Shown: one piece after another, positions 49,927-58,756 of the stretch
Layout: the number at the start of each line of letters is the position of its first letter
Numbering within the stretch: the first letter of the stretch is position 1
Source: Candidatus Geocrenenecus huangii
GTDB lineage: Archaea; Thermoproteota; Nitrososphaeria_A; Caldarchaeales; Wolframiiraptoraceae
Length of the DNA: 64,000 bases
NCBI GenBank assembly: GCA_023268155.1
Contig: JALNKM010000006.1
Location: 30,193-94,192, forward strand
Direction of reading: 5' to 3'
Translations under genes and position numbers: made by a program
The notes under the pieces: generated by a model
Seen by the model: the letters and a program-made list of their open reading frames with translations, nothing else
Database searches by the model: none
Told to the model about the DNA's origin: nothing

Positions 49927-49988
49927 GATAAATATACTGGAGTATTTAATTCTTTTTACGTAAAAATATACTGTCAAAAACGTAAACG
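49927..49988 (-). promoter_or_regulatory. dsrC promoter with palindromic upstream sites
   Basis: On the minus strand a TATA-like box (plus coordinates 49927-49938, GATAAATATACT) precedes dsrC. Upstream is a perfect 14-bp palindrome TTTTTACGTAAAAA (49953-49966) and a second related site CAAAAACGTAAACG (49975-49988); their centres are about 22 bp, roughly two helical turns, apart. A pair of activator or repressor dimers on one DNA face is plausible. Confidence 0.55.
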
Positions 49989-50119
49989 CTGATATAAAGA
50001 AAACACATATACTAGCATTTAGCATAATAGTATTCTCTGAAATTTCCTATTAGAATACACATCGTATAACGGTTTTCTTCATACTGAGTCCCTATGTTCT
50101 TAGTCTCCTTTTTATTCAG

Positions 50120-51391
50120 TTACTCTGCTAAGTCATAGAAATATATCTTTAAAAGATTGAATAGTTGCTGCTTATCCACTATTTTATAGTTTTTTCTAAG
50201 GTTCTCTATTAGAGGGTTAAGTATCCTCTTAACTATTGCTTTAGACATGTCTTGAATAACCTCTTTACTTTTTTCATCAATCTGAATGTGTCTCATCATA
50301 GACATCGCCTCTTCAACCTCCTCCAATCGAACTCTCTCTGCATAACAACATATCTTAGAGATCAATTCATCAACCCATACAGTTTCAATTCTCTCCTTGA
50401 ACTTCGCTACGCAGTCTTCAATGAATTCTTCAATTTTTTCTAATTCTTTAACTCTATCATATACTGATGTATCTACGTACTCTCGGAGACCGTCTAACGT
50501 TATGAGTTTCACGTTTTTAAGATGTGAAACATTGGGATCAACATTCCTTGGAACCGATAAATCTATAATCATGAGAGGCTTACTTCTCTCCTGAACAGCT
50601 TCCTCTACTTTTCCTCTAGTCAAGATGTAATGTGGTGCGGAAGTCGTAACGAATACCGCGTCTGCTATCTTCAGATAATTTTCTATTTGGTCTAATTTTA
50701 GAGCGATTCCACCACTTAGATTAGCTAGTTGTATGGCCTTCTCATATGTTCTATTTGCGAACAGTAATGTTATCTTTCTATAATTTTTCTCCATTAACGC
50801 GGAGTTTACTAGCTCACCTGTCTCTCCAGCACCTATGATAAGGATTACTTTGTCATTCAGATTTTTTAATACTTTCTCAACTACCTCGACTGCAACATGA
50901 GCTAAGCTTAACCTCTTTCTACTAATCTCAGTCGTAGACCTAACCTTCTTTCCTACTCTAATCGCTTCTTGAAAAACCATCTTGAGGAGCTGAGATAAAC
51001 TATTATTAGTTAACCCTCTGTAGAATGCTTCTTTTACTTGACGTAGGATCTCTTGTTCTCCCACCACCATTGACTCGAGTCCAGACGCTAATCTGAACAA
51101 ATGCCTAACTACATCAACATCCTGTATCAATAGGATGTTTATTTTGAGTTCTGAATCTCCAGTCAGGTCTTCCCATACACTCAGTATGTCTTCTACAACT
51201 TTCTCGTCTGCCGAATCAAGGTATACCTCGACACGGTTACATGTTTGCAGTATTGCTACCCCCTCGACTCCATCAATGTTCTTGAATAATTTGAGAGCCA
51301 GCTCTAGGTCTTTGAAGAAGGCTTTCTCCAGCCTAGATATAGGCAGTTGCTTATGTGTAAGGAGGAGACCGTGAAGAGAGTTCAGAGACAT
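50120..51391 (-). CDS. hemA: Glutamyl-tRNA reductase
   Basis: 423 aa. First step of C5-pathway tetrapyrrole synthesis. TCNRVEVYLDS holds the catalytic Cys (about residue 50), GLESMVVGEQEILRQVKEAF (about 92-111) is the family signature, VILIIGAGETGELV the NADPH site and the C-terminal helices the dimerisation domain. Supplies precursor for siroheme, heme b of the cytochromes and perhaps cobalamin. It lies 203 bp upstream of dsrC in the same direction. Confidence 0.95.
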   Translation of the reverse strand: MSLNSLHGLLLTHKQLPISRLEKAFFKDLELALKLFKNIDGVEGVAILQTCNRVEVYLDSADEKVVEDILSVWEDLTGDSELKINILLIQDVDVVRHLFRLASGLESMVVGEQEILRQVKEAFYRGLTNNSLSQLLKMVFQEAIRVGKKVRSTTEISRKRLSLAHVAVEVVEKVLKNLNDKVILIIGAGETGELVNSALMEKNYRKITLLFANRTYEKAIQLANLSGGIALKLDQIENYLKIADAVFVTTSAPHYILTRGKVEEAVQERSKPLMIIDLSVPRNVDPNVSHLKNVKLITLDGLREYVDTSVYDRVKELEKIEEFIEDCVAKFKERIETVWVDELISKICCYAERVRLEEVEEAMSMMRHIQIDEKSKEVIQDMSKAIVKRILNPLIENLRKNYKIVDKQQLFNLLKIYFYDLAE

Positions 51392-51493
51392 ATCATCATC
51401 AGCTACACATTAAATAGCCTATGGTCCCTAAAAAGCTTCTACATTACGTTGAGTACTATGATATATTTTAATTCTAGGTTTAAAAAATACTTT

Positions 51494-52315
51494 ATGATGC
51501 CATACGTGAATAACGAAATCTATTATGAAGTCTACGGAGAAGGCAGACCACTAATGTTAATCCACGGTGCATGGGCTTCTCATGAATGGTGGAGAATGCA
51601 GATCCCTGAATTCTCCAAGAAGTATAAAGTGATTGCTATTGATGTTAGAGGCCATGGGAAGTCTGCTAGATTGGAGAAGCCTACAACTGTTCAGAAACTT
51701 GCAGAAGACGTTGACAAGGTCTTAAACACTTTGGGTATCAGTGAAATCGTACTAGTAGGTTGGTCGATGGGTGGCATGTTATCTACTCAATACTACTTTG
51801 AACATCCCGAAAAAGTTAAAGGACTAGTATTGATTTCGAGTAGACTGCATAAAAGACCTAGGATGCTCATAGAAGCTTACTTAAGAACAATACGTGAAAT
51901 GTTCACACTCTTTATGGATTTCGCAGACTTTGAAGGTTTCGAATCATTAAAGTATGAAGATGAGGTGAAGAAAGAAGTTCAAAAAATGTTTTCATCATCT
52001 ACTGACCCGGAGATCATTAGATGGGCTATTGAAGACCTGACAAAGAATAGGCGGAGAGATTACATAAACATTGTTAAAACGCTGGCCAAATACGATGCAT
52101 CGGATAAGCTTCACATGATTAAAGTACCAATGCTTATAATTGTTGGAGACAAGGATGAGAGAACACCTCCTGAATTCGCTAAAAAGATACATGAGAAGGT
52201 CCCTCACTCCAAGCTCATCATAATTGAAGGCTACGGGCATTACATGCTAATTGAGAGGCCGGATATTGTTAATAAAGAGATAATAGACTTCTTGCAGAGT
52301 ATAGGTTATCGTTGA
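51494..52315 (+). CDS. Alpha/beta hydrolase
   Basis: 273 aa. Catalytic triad context: oxyanion HGAWASHEWW, nucleophile in VGWSMGGML (GxSxG), acid in GDKDERTP and His in GYGHYMLIERP. Substrate unknown; many such enzymes are esterases or peroxidases. ATG 51494 (MMPYVNNEIY) is chosen since a TATA-like GATATATTTTAA lies about 29 nt upstream; the longer frame overlaps hemA antisense. Converges with the CbiA gene (10-bp overlap). Confidence 0.85.
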   Translation: MMPYVNNEIYYEVYGEGRPLMLIHGAWASHEWWRMQIPEFSKKYKVIAIDVRGHGKSARLEKPTTVQKLAEDVDKVLNTLGISEIVLVGWSMGGMLSTQYYFEHPEKVKGLVLISSRLHKRPRMLIEAYLRTIREMFTLFMDFADFEGFESLKYEDEVKKEVQKMFSSSTDPEIIRWAIEDLTKNRRRDYINIVKTLAKYDASDKLHMIKVPMLIIVGDKDERTPPEFAKKIHEKVPHSKLIIIEGYGHYMLIERPDIVNKEIIDFLQSIGYR

Positions 52316-53688
52316 CTCATATGAGGCCACATCATTAACTTCCTGAAAACCTCAGCATTATGTAAAACGTGGATATGAGTATACATTGCTAGAAGATTCT
52401 CTTTCATGACTCCATCATGTATCCCATCTACACCATATCCTCTCTCAACCTTGAAAGCAAAATCCACATCTTCTTTTAGGACTAAGCGAGAATGATGGAA
52501 TTCATGACCTACTAAACTTTGATTGAGGCTTGTTAGAGGATTATCTTTTATCGTTGATAGGTAAACGTATCCATGGCCTACCGGTCTCCTATACATCTCG
52601 ACGTATCCATCAATCAACCCGGCCATCATGTATTCTCCTCCATCAAAAGCTATAACTCTCTCTGAGAGATAGATTAACCCCCCACATTCTGCATAGATTT
52701 TTAATCCACCTTCATACTTCTTCTTGATATCTTTTTTCAGGGGTTTGTTCTTCTCAAGTAAACTGGCATAGACTTCCGGGAACCCTCCCCCAATATAGAG
52801 TAAATCAATATCTGGAAGTGATGAATCATTAACTGAGTCTATGTAGTATACTCTGTCGGCAACGGTCTCGAAATACTCAATATTCTCAGGGTAATAGAAT
52901 GAGAATATCTTATCTCTAATAACTCCTATCCTTATACTGCATCTAGTCATGGGATAGAGTTCCTCGAAGCTAGCTGGACATATCTCATCCACGTTTGAAG
53001 CTATCTCAACTATTTTATCTACATCTATCTGTTGACCGACACTCTTTATAGCTTGTATTATTTCCTTTATCTCTCCGACCCTCTCAGATGTCGGGACTAG
53101 CCCTAAATGTCTGTAACCCATCTTTGATTTAATGATGTCGCTTCTATGAATAACACCAACGATCTCGAGTCCATTAAATTTTTCTCTAAAAGCCTTAACT
53201 ATTTTTTCTCCTTGTCTTTCATTTGCTACATTATTTACTATTATCCCACCAATCTTCACACTCCTATCGAATTCTAGGAATCCCTTAACAATGGCTAGTA
53301 GCCCTCTATTAATTCTTTCTGCATCGACGATCAAGACGACGGGTGCTTTAAGGATCTTCGATAACTCTGCTGTACTTCCTCTCTCCGTTACCCCGTCCAC
53401 GCTATCGTAAAGTCCTAGAACTCCTTCTATCACCCCGATGTCTGAGTTTCTCATTGCTCTACAGAATGAATTGATAATAGCTTCTTTTCTGAACATTACT
53501 GCATCAAGATTACGTGAAGGCCTACTCGAGAAGATGTTGTGATAAGATGGGTCTATAAAGTCAGGACCGACCTTAAACGGTTGAACCCTGTATCCGCGTT
53601 CAGCAAGTAGGCTGATAATAGCAGACGTAGCCACAGTCTTCCCTATCTTACCGCTGACCCCTGAGATGATTATCCTAGGCTTATTCAT
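52306..53688 (-). CDS. cbiA: CbiA/DsrN-like cobyrinate or siroheme a,c-diamide synthase
   Basis: 460 aa. N-terminal P-loop domain (ISGVSGKIGKTVATS, about 8-22) and C-terminal class I glutamine amidotransferase-like domain with catalytic Cys in IYAECGGLIYL (about 349) and His in AMYTHIHVLHN. CbiA amidates cobyrinate; its homologue DsrN is proposed to amidate siroheme for DsrAB. The Met8-like gene overlapping it by 8 nt and the dsr operon nearby favour the DsrN role; no other cobalamin genes are seen here. Confidence 0.9.
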   Translation of the reverse strand: MNKPRIIISGVSGKIGKTVATSAIISLLAERGYRVQPFKVGPDFIDPSYHNIFSSRPSRNLDAVMFRKEAIINSFCRAMRNSDIGVIEGVLGLYDSVDGVTERGSTAELSKILKAPVVLIVDAERINRGLLAIVKGFLEFDRSVKIGGIIVNNVANERQGEKIVKAFREKFNGLEIVGVIHRSDIIKSKMGYRHLGLVPTSERVGEIKEIIQAIKSVGQQIDVDKIVEIASNVDEICPASFEELYPMTRCSIRIGVIRDKIFSFYYPENIEYFETVADRVYYIDSVNDSSLPDIDLLYIGGGFPEVYASLLEKNKPLKKDIKKKYEGGLKIYAECGGLIYLSERVIAFDGGEYMMAGLIDGYVEMYRRPVGHGYVYLSTIKDNPLTSLNQSLVGHEFHHSRLVLKEDVDFAFKVERGYGVDGIHDGVMKENLLAMYTHIHVLHNAEVFRKLMMWPHMSQR

Positions 53689-54367
53689 TTTCTCTAATCC
53701 CTTTAATTTCTAATCCGTACTTCCTCAATATGTTTCTTAATATTCTTTCAGCGTCATGGACACTGCCTGATCTTAATGCGTTCCTTAAGTCATCGTTATG
53801 ATAGACTTGGTAATATATCTTCATCCTGGTTTCGGGATCTGAAATACTCCTTCTTACGATTCTCTTAACCTCGTGTATCATTTCTGCTAGCCTGACCAAT
53901 TCTTGCTCTCCACTAAGATAATTCACGATTCTCTGTAACGCTTCTCTCGCAACCATGCTACTCCTACCTTCGGTAGTTACAGCAATTCTAAATGGGCCGA
54001 CCGAGGAATCTATCGGTACGACGACATCTGTTCCCTCAGCATTGTTGGCTAGATTCAGTAACGATTTATGTTTTCTAGCAATCCTCGATATCAGGTCATT
54101 ATATTCTTCTGTATCTAGCGTAACCATAACGATATCCGATGATTTAATAAATTCTTCAAGTTTATCTACTTCATCAACATCTCCCTCAACCAACTCAATG
54201 AAACCGTTACGGCCAAGCTCGACTATCTTTTCATCAAAGCTTCTACTATATACTATTACCCTACCGCCAGTTTTAGAATATTTTTCAGCCCTCTTCGCGC
54301 CTTCTCTTCCACCGCCAATAATCAGTATTGTCTTATTTGACAGCTCGATGAAAAACGGCATCCTCAT
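53681..54367 (-). CDS. Met8-like precorrin-2 dehydrogenase/ferrochelatase
   Basis: 228 aa. Siroheme synthase N-terminal (CysG-B/Met8) type: MPFFIELSNKTILIIGGGRE with the GxGxxG NAD site, LLNLANNAEGTDVVVPIDSS and AVTTEGRSSMVAREALQRIV. Oxidises precorrin-2 and inserts iron to give siroheme. The C-terminal helical domain (about 150-228) is complete; no methyltransferase domain is fused. Overlaps the CbiA/DsrN gene by 8 nt, so the pair can make siroheme amide. Confidence 0.93.
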   Translation of the reverse strand: MRMPFFIELSNKTILIIGGGREGAKRAEKYSKTGGRVIVYSRSFDEKIVELGRNGFIELVEGDVDEVDKLEEFIKSSDIVMVTLDTEEYNDLISRIARKHKSLLNLANNAEGTDVVVPIDSSVGPFRIAVTTEGRSSMVAREALQRIVNYLSGEQELVRLAEMIHEVKRIVRRSISDPETRMKIYYQVYHNDDLRNALRSGSVHDAERILRNILRKYGLEIKGIRENE

Positions 54368-54435
54368 ATACTTCGATAAAATCTTTCACAAAACCCTTAA
54401 AAACATTTAAATAAAGTAGAAATATCTTGGAGATG

Positions 54436-54864
54436 CTAAGTCTTTGCAAGCTTTATCTTACCTGATGGTAGAATCCTGACCCTTAAAGGTGCGGTGAGGT
54501 GGTCTCCTCTCTTCACTGCCTTCTTCCTGGCAAGGTGATAAATAGTCTCTGCACCATAAACTATCTTTATACCTAGCATATCTGCTCTATCCAATATGAT
54601 TCTAGGTACGTCTGTTATCGGTGTCTCCGCCGGAACCACAACTTCATTTCTGGGGTTTAGGTCTTCAAGCATCTTAAGGGTGATCCTTGCTCTCATAATA
54701 TTTACGTAAGCTCTACTCTCGAGATTTGCTACATTCTCTCTAGTAGTCTTCAGCAGCTCAGCAACTTGCTCTTGAGTAAATCCCTTCATTCTTAACTTCA
54801 ACACCTCTATCTGCCTCTTAGTTAGGAATGGTTTAATGATTTTCCCGCTTTTTTCATTGTCCAA
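54436..54864 (-). CDS. Tfx-family DNA-binding regulator
   Basis: 142 aa. HTH near the N-terminus: FLTKRQIEVLKLRMKGFTQE then QVAELLKTTRENVANLE (about 12-50), followed by the Tfx C-terminal domain with GIKIVYGAETIYHLARKK. In Methanothermobacter, Tfx binds the promoter of a molybdenum formylmethanofuran dehydrogenase operon, so a link to molybdenum or metal genes is known for the family. Here it stands between the siroheme genes and the molybdenum island. Confidence 0.85.
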   Translation of the reverse strand: MDNEKSGKIIKPFLTKRQIEVLKLRMKGFTQEQVAELLKTTRENVANLESRAYVNIMRARITLKMLEDLNPRNEVVVPAETPITDVPRIILDRADMLGIKIVYGAETIYHLARKKAVKRGDHLTAPLRVRILPSGKIKLAKT

Positions 54865-55102
54865 TCCTTATCAATAATCATAGATGATGCTTATCTATTT
54901 AAGATTCATGATGCTGCGGAGCCCTAAATACTTCTAACCCGGCCTCACCATATCCGCGATGTTGGATTGTGAACATGACCAAGTATTTGACTCGAAATAT
55001 ACTTAAGCAGCTTATCTATTTGGTTGATTTTACTAGATTTTTCCGAGTTAACCCTACCTTAAACTTTATTAATTTGCTCCAGCATTATCTCTTGAATAGG
55101 TT

Positions 55103-55803
55103 ATGGGTTTTAATGAAGAATTGTTAACGGTCTTGAATAATAGGCGTTTAATTTACTGGTTCCTTTCAAGAATATGTGAAAAAGAGATTAAGGGCGACTT
55201 CTTAAAAGATTTGATAAGCAGTAATAATCCAGTTTTAAGATTGGATGAATCTATAGACGTTGGGGACGAAGAGATTAGAGAAGGCTTAAACTTGATGAAG
55301 AAATACATAGATAGGGCCCTTAAACGTGACTTGAAAGAAGTAGAGTTAGAACTGGCAGTAGATTATGCTAACATCTTCTTAGGTGTAAAGAAGAAACCTC
55401 CTCATCCTTCTGAATCTGTTTATAAGACAGGTCTCCTTATGCAAGAACCATACACGAAGTCCTCTATGCATACTGGGATGCGGGAGTAACTGTCGTTAAA
55501 GAAGAATTTAAGGAGCCTGCAGACCACATAGCGATAGAATTTCAGTTCATGTCTTACCTATGTAGGAAAGCTAAAGAAGCATTGGAGAAAAATGATAAAG
55601 AAAACCTTTTAAAGTTTCTAAGAAAGCAGGAAGACTTCATGGAGAAACACTTGATCAAGTGGGTTCCCCAGCTAGCTGGAGATATTCAAGAGAGTGCGGA
55701 TACAGATTTCTATAAGGGCTTCGGCAAAATACTTGGCCGATACGTTCAATATGACAGAGAAGTGATAGGCACTCTCATAAAAGAAACTCAATCCTTCACA
55801 TGA
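55103..55803 (+). pseudogene. TorD-like molybdoenzyme chaperone, single frameshift
   Basis: Two frames together make one TorD-family protein of about 233 aa. The first (55103-55489) runs to the KKPPHPSESVYKTGLLMQEP motif and then reads out of frame to a stop; the second resumes HEVLYAYWDAG and KEPADHIAIEFQFMSYLCRK. Adding one C at about 55453 (CCATACCACGAAGTC) restores EPYHEVLYAY, as in TorD proteins. Either a recent mutation or an assembly error. TorD proteins fold DMSO-reductase-family enzymes and load Moco before Tat export. Confidence 0.8.
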
Positions 55804-55906
55804 TGTAGAGTGTAACGAGAGTTAGTTACAAAAGTTTATCAATTAAGTACACTATCATCGAAAACAGTTACGTAGACTTAAAAATAATCTAACAAACTTA
55901 TCTCTC

Positions 55907-56920
55907 ATGAAATCTAAAAAGACTATACTGTTATCGGTATCTACCGCCTTGGTAGTCATATTGATTCTGTCCATAATGTATGTTCCATCAATCTTGTCTA
56001 GTAGAAAGACCTATGATACAGTAAGGCTAGCCGTGGAATTCAATAATCATGCTGCTCCTGCATACCTTGCTAAGCATTCCAACTGGTTCTCCGAAGAAGG
56101 GCTCAACATCACAATCTTCAATTCATACGTTACAGGCGTAGCTCTAGCTAATGCTCTAGCAAGAGGGGACATTGACGCCGCCTACATATGTCTAGGACCT
56201 GCGCTTCTCTCCTACTCGAGAGGGATCGACATAGTTATAGTTGCTGGAACACACTTCAATGGATATGCTATAGTCTCGAAAGAAGGGATATCTGATCCTA
56301 ATCAATTAGAAGGGAAGAAGGTCGGAGTGGTTGAGGCAGGATCGAATGCAGACCTACTTTTCAATCTAGCGGTGGAAAAATATGGCTTAGATAAGAAGAA
56401 TATTGATGTTAGGAGAGGTAACCCGCCACTATTGATAACGTTACTTTTGACAAACCAAGTTGATGCAATAGTTGTTCCAGAACATTGGGCGACACTTGCA
56501 GCATCTAATGAAGGTCACCACATTCTCCTAAGAAGTCAAGACGTATGGCTTGATATGCAGGGTAGCGTATTGGTTGTAAAAAGAGAACTATTGGAGAAGA
56601 AACCTGAAGTAGTGGAGAAATTGGTAAAGATAACAATGAAGGGGATAGAATATATTGAGAAGAATAAAGATGAGGCTGCCAACATCCTTATAGAAGAGTT
56701 TAGTATTGCTTCTCCAATGGGCGTTGAGCCTGAACTGGTTAAGGGAGTCTCACAAACACTCTCCAGGGAAATCATGAGTAAATCAATGGATAACTTAAGG
56801 TACAGCATTGAACTAGACATCAACTCAATACAAAGATATGTGGAGCTACTGTATAAGCTAGGCTACATAGACAACCTCTTTGACGTCGGCAAGATTATAC
56901 ATAAGAGTTTCATTGGTTGA
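55907..56920 (+). CDS. ABC transporter substrate-binding protein, NMT1/TauA-like
   Basis: 337 aa. N-terminal membrane anchor or signal (ILLSVSTALVVILILSIMYV) then a type II periplasmic fold: VRLAVEFNNHAAPAYLAKHS, NALARGDIDAAYICLGPALL, KKVGVVEAGSNADLLFNLAV. NMT1/SsuA-like proteins bind nitrate, sulfonate, bicarbonate or thiamine precursors; the ligand here is unknown. First gene of a transporter operon that also holds DUF364 and lies among Moco genes, so an oxyanion or metal-related substrate is possible. Confidence 0.85.
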   Translation: MKSKKTILLSVSTALVVILILSIMYVPSILSSRKTYDTVRLAVEFNNHAAPAYLAKHSNWFSEEGLNITIFNSYVTGVALANALARGDIDAAYICLGPALLSYSRGIDIVIVAGTHFNGYAIVSKEGISDPNQLEGKKVGVVEAGSNADLLFNLAVEKYGLDKKNIDVRRGNPPLLITLLLTNQVDAIVVPEHWATLAASNEGHHILLRSQDVWLDMQGSVLVVKRELLEKKPEVVEKLVKITMKGIEYIEKNKDEAANILIEEFSIASPMGVEPELVKGVSQTLSREIMSKSMDNLRYSIELDINSIQRYVELLYKLGYIDNLFDVGKIIHKSFIG

Positions 56921-56931
56921 AAGTGAGATAT

Positions 56932-57687
56932 ATGTCATACAATGAATGGTTGGAAAGAATTAGCTGGCTGGCACCAATTATATCTCTATTATTTTTATGG
57001 GAGGTTCTAGCGCAGCTAAGAATCTTCCCAGAATACTTATTTCCATCATTTGTGAAAACGCTGTTCTCAGGATACCTGTTGCTTAGAGATGGGACTTTAT
57101 TGATCAATCTATTGGCAAGCCTTGTAAGAGTTATCACTGGATTTCTAATAGGCTCTTTCACAGGGATAGTTTTAGGCATAGTTATGGGGTATCGAGACAC
57201 AGTATACAAAACTCTACATCCGATATTCAGCTTACTAATGCCTATCCCTGCTCTCGGGTGGCTTCCCTTGTTTATTCTGTGGATCGGAGTAAACGAGGCT
57301 TTACCAATTCTCCTAGTGTTTATCTGTTCTTTCTTCCCGGTTCTATACAACACAACCTCTGGAATAAGAAGCGTTGATAGAAGGTATGTAGAGATGGCGA
57401 GAAGCTTGGGGGCATCATCGAGAAAAGCTTTCATCGATATAGTACTACCGCTTGCTCTCTCAAGTATATTCACTGGTTTGAGATTGGAAGCTGGAATGGC
57501 CTGGAGGACGATCGTGGCCGCTGAGATGATAGCCATCCCCGTCGGAATAGGTGCTTTAATGATAACTTCTCAATACTTAATGAGGGTAGATATTATTATC
57601 GTCTGCCTCGGAGTTCTCGCCTCAATGACTTTAATCTCAGAGAAGGTACTCATGTGGATGGAGAAAAAGACCATTAAATGGAGGTAG
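56932..57687 (+). CDS. ABC transporter permease, TauC/SsuC-like
   Basis: 251 aa, six membrane helices. EAA loop in YVEMARSLGASSRKAFIDIV (about 145-164) and LSSIFTGLRLEAGMAWRTIV mark the taurine/nitrate permease type. ATG 56932 follows AAGTGAGAT; a TTG at 56917 overlapping the binding-protein stop is an alternative. Next gene begins 3 nt later. Confidence 0.9.
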   Translation: MSYNEWLERISWLAPIISLLFLWEVLAQLRIFPEYLFPSFVKTLFSGYLLLRDGTLLINLLASLVRVITGFLIGSFTGIVLGIVMGYRDTVYKTLHPIFSLLMPIPALGWLPLFILWIGVNEALPILLVFICSFFPVLYNTTSGIRSVDRRYVEMARSLGASSRKAFIDIVLPLALSSIFTGLRLEAGMAWRTIVAAEMIAIPVGIGALMITSQYLMRVDIIIVCLGVLASMTLISEKVLMWMEKKTIKWR

Positions 57688-57690
57688 CAT

Positions 57691-58731
57691 ATGACGGAAA
57701 TCAGTTTAGAAGATGTATCTAATGAATACATATTGAAGAGCATAACCCTAACAATATGCAGCAAAGAATTATTCATGTTACTTGGACCATCAGGTGCGGG
57801 AAAAACAACTTTACTTAAAGCAATAGCAGGCTTAACGAAATACAAGGGAAGAATATATTTTGACAGGGAAGCAGTAGATGATCTTCCGCCCGAAGAGAGG
57901 ATGGTTGGCTACGTCCCTCAAGACTTCATCCTTTTCCCTCACATGACGGTAGAAGAAAACATTGCATACGGATTAAAGACTCGAAGAATACCGAACTCTG
58001 AGATTCTACGAAGGCTTGAAGACTTGCTAGATATATTCGGGCTACGGCATCTTAGTAAAAGATATCCCAAGGATCTTAGTGGTGGAGAAAAGCAGCGTGT
58101 AGCTATTGCTAGAGCATTGGCTATACAGCCGAGGGTCCTCTTACTCGATGAACCTTTAAGTAATCTTGACCCTGAGACAAGCAAATACGTTAGGGGATGG
58201 CTTCGATCAGTTATTCGAAGATTGGGCATAACTACGCTCTGGGTTACACATGATATAAATGAAGTAGAAGAAATAGGTGATAGGATCGGGATAATATATA
58301 ATGGGGTACTTGAGCAAGTTGGTAGAATTAGGGATATATTTTCTTCACCGAAGACTCGTAACGTTGTAGAGCTGCTAGGTCTCCACAATACCTTTGAATG
58401 TGAGGCTGTTAAGATTGATGGCCCCTTCGCGGAGATAGAGTTTAATGGCATAAAGCTATTAACAGTGAATGATGGAGCCAGCGTAAAGAAGATCCTAATA
58501 CATCCGCAAGAGATAGTAGTTTCAACAGAGAAGATTAGAATGGTGAATACGTTTGAAGGAGTCTTACAAGAAATAGATGAAAACGTCAGCTATGCTCGTC
58601 TAAAGATTAGAGTTGGCGAAGTTGTCTTCACTTCTGATCTACCGATAGACATGTACAGACTCATGAACCTGAAGATAGGGAAGAAGATCTTCATTAATAT
58701 AAGACCCAGAGCAGTAAAGTGTATATCATAG
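57691..58731 (+). CDS. ABC transporter ATPase with TOBE-like C-terminal domain
   Basis: 346 aa. Walker A GPSGAGKTT (32-40), Q-loop YVPQDFILFP, signature LSGGEKQRVAIARAL, Walker B LLLDEPLSNLD and His switch VTHDINEVEE. The extra C-terminal ~100 residues (from about 238) resemble the TOBE regulatory domain found in molybdate, iron and sugar importers, not usual for TauB/SsuB. A TOBE that binds oxyanion could give ligand-controlled inhibition; this is inference. Confidence 0.9.
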   Translation: MTEISLEDVSNEYILKSITLTICSKELFMLLGPSGAGKTTLLKAIAGLTKYKGRIYFDREAVDDLPPEERMVGYVPQDFILFPHMTVEENIAYGLKTRRIPNSEILRRLEDLLDIFGLRHLSKRYPKDLSGGEKQRVAIARALAIQPRVLLLDEPLSNLDPETSKYVRGWLRSVIRRLGITTLWVTHDINEVEEIGDRIGIIYNGVLEQVGRIRDIFSSPKTRNVVELLGLHNTFECEAVKIDGPFAEIEFNGIKLLTVNDGASVKKILIHPQEIVVSTEKIRMVNTFEGVLQEIDENVSYARLKIRVGEVVFTSDLPIDMYRLMNLKIGKKIFINIRPRAVKCIS

Positions 58732-58756
58732 CTTACAAGAGGTTACGTGAGAAGGC

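Noticed and set aside
54890..55000. GC-richer stretch with GCGGA/TCCGC pairing before the TorD gene
   Set aside because: Stems are short and interrupted; no known RNA motif was found.
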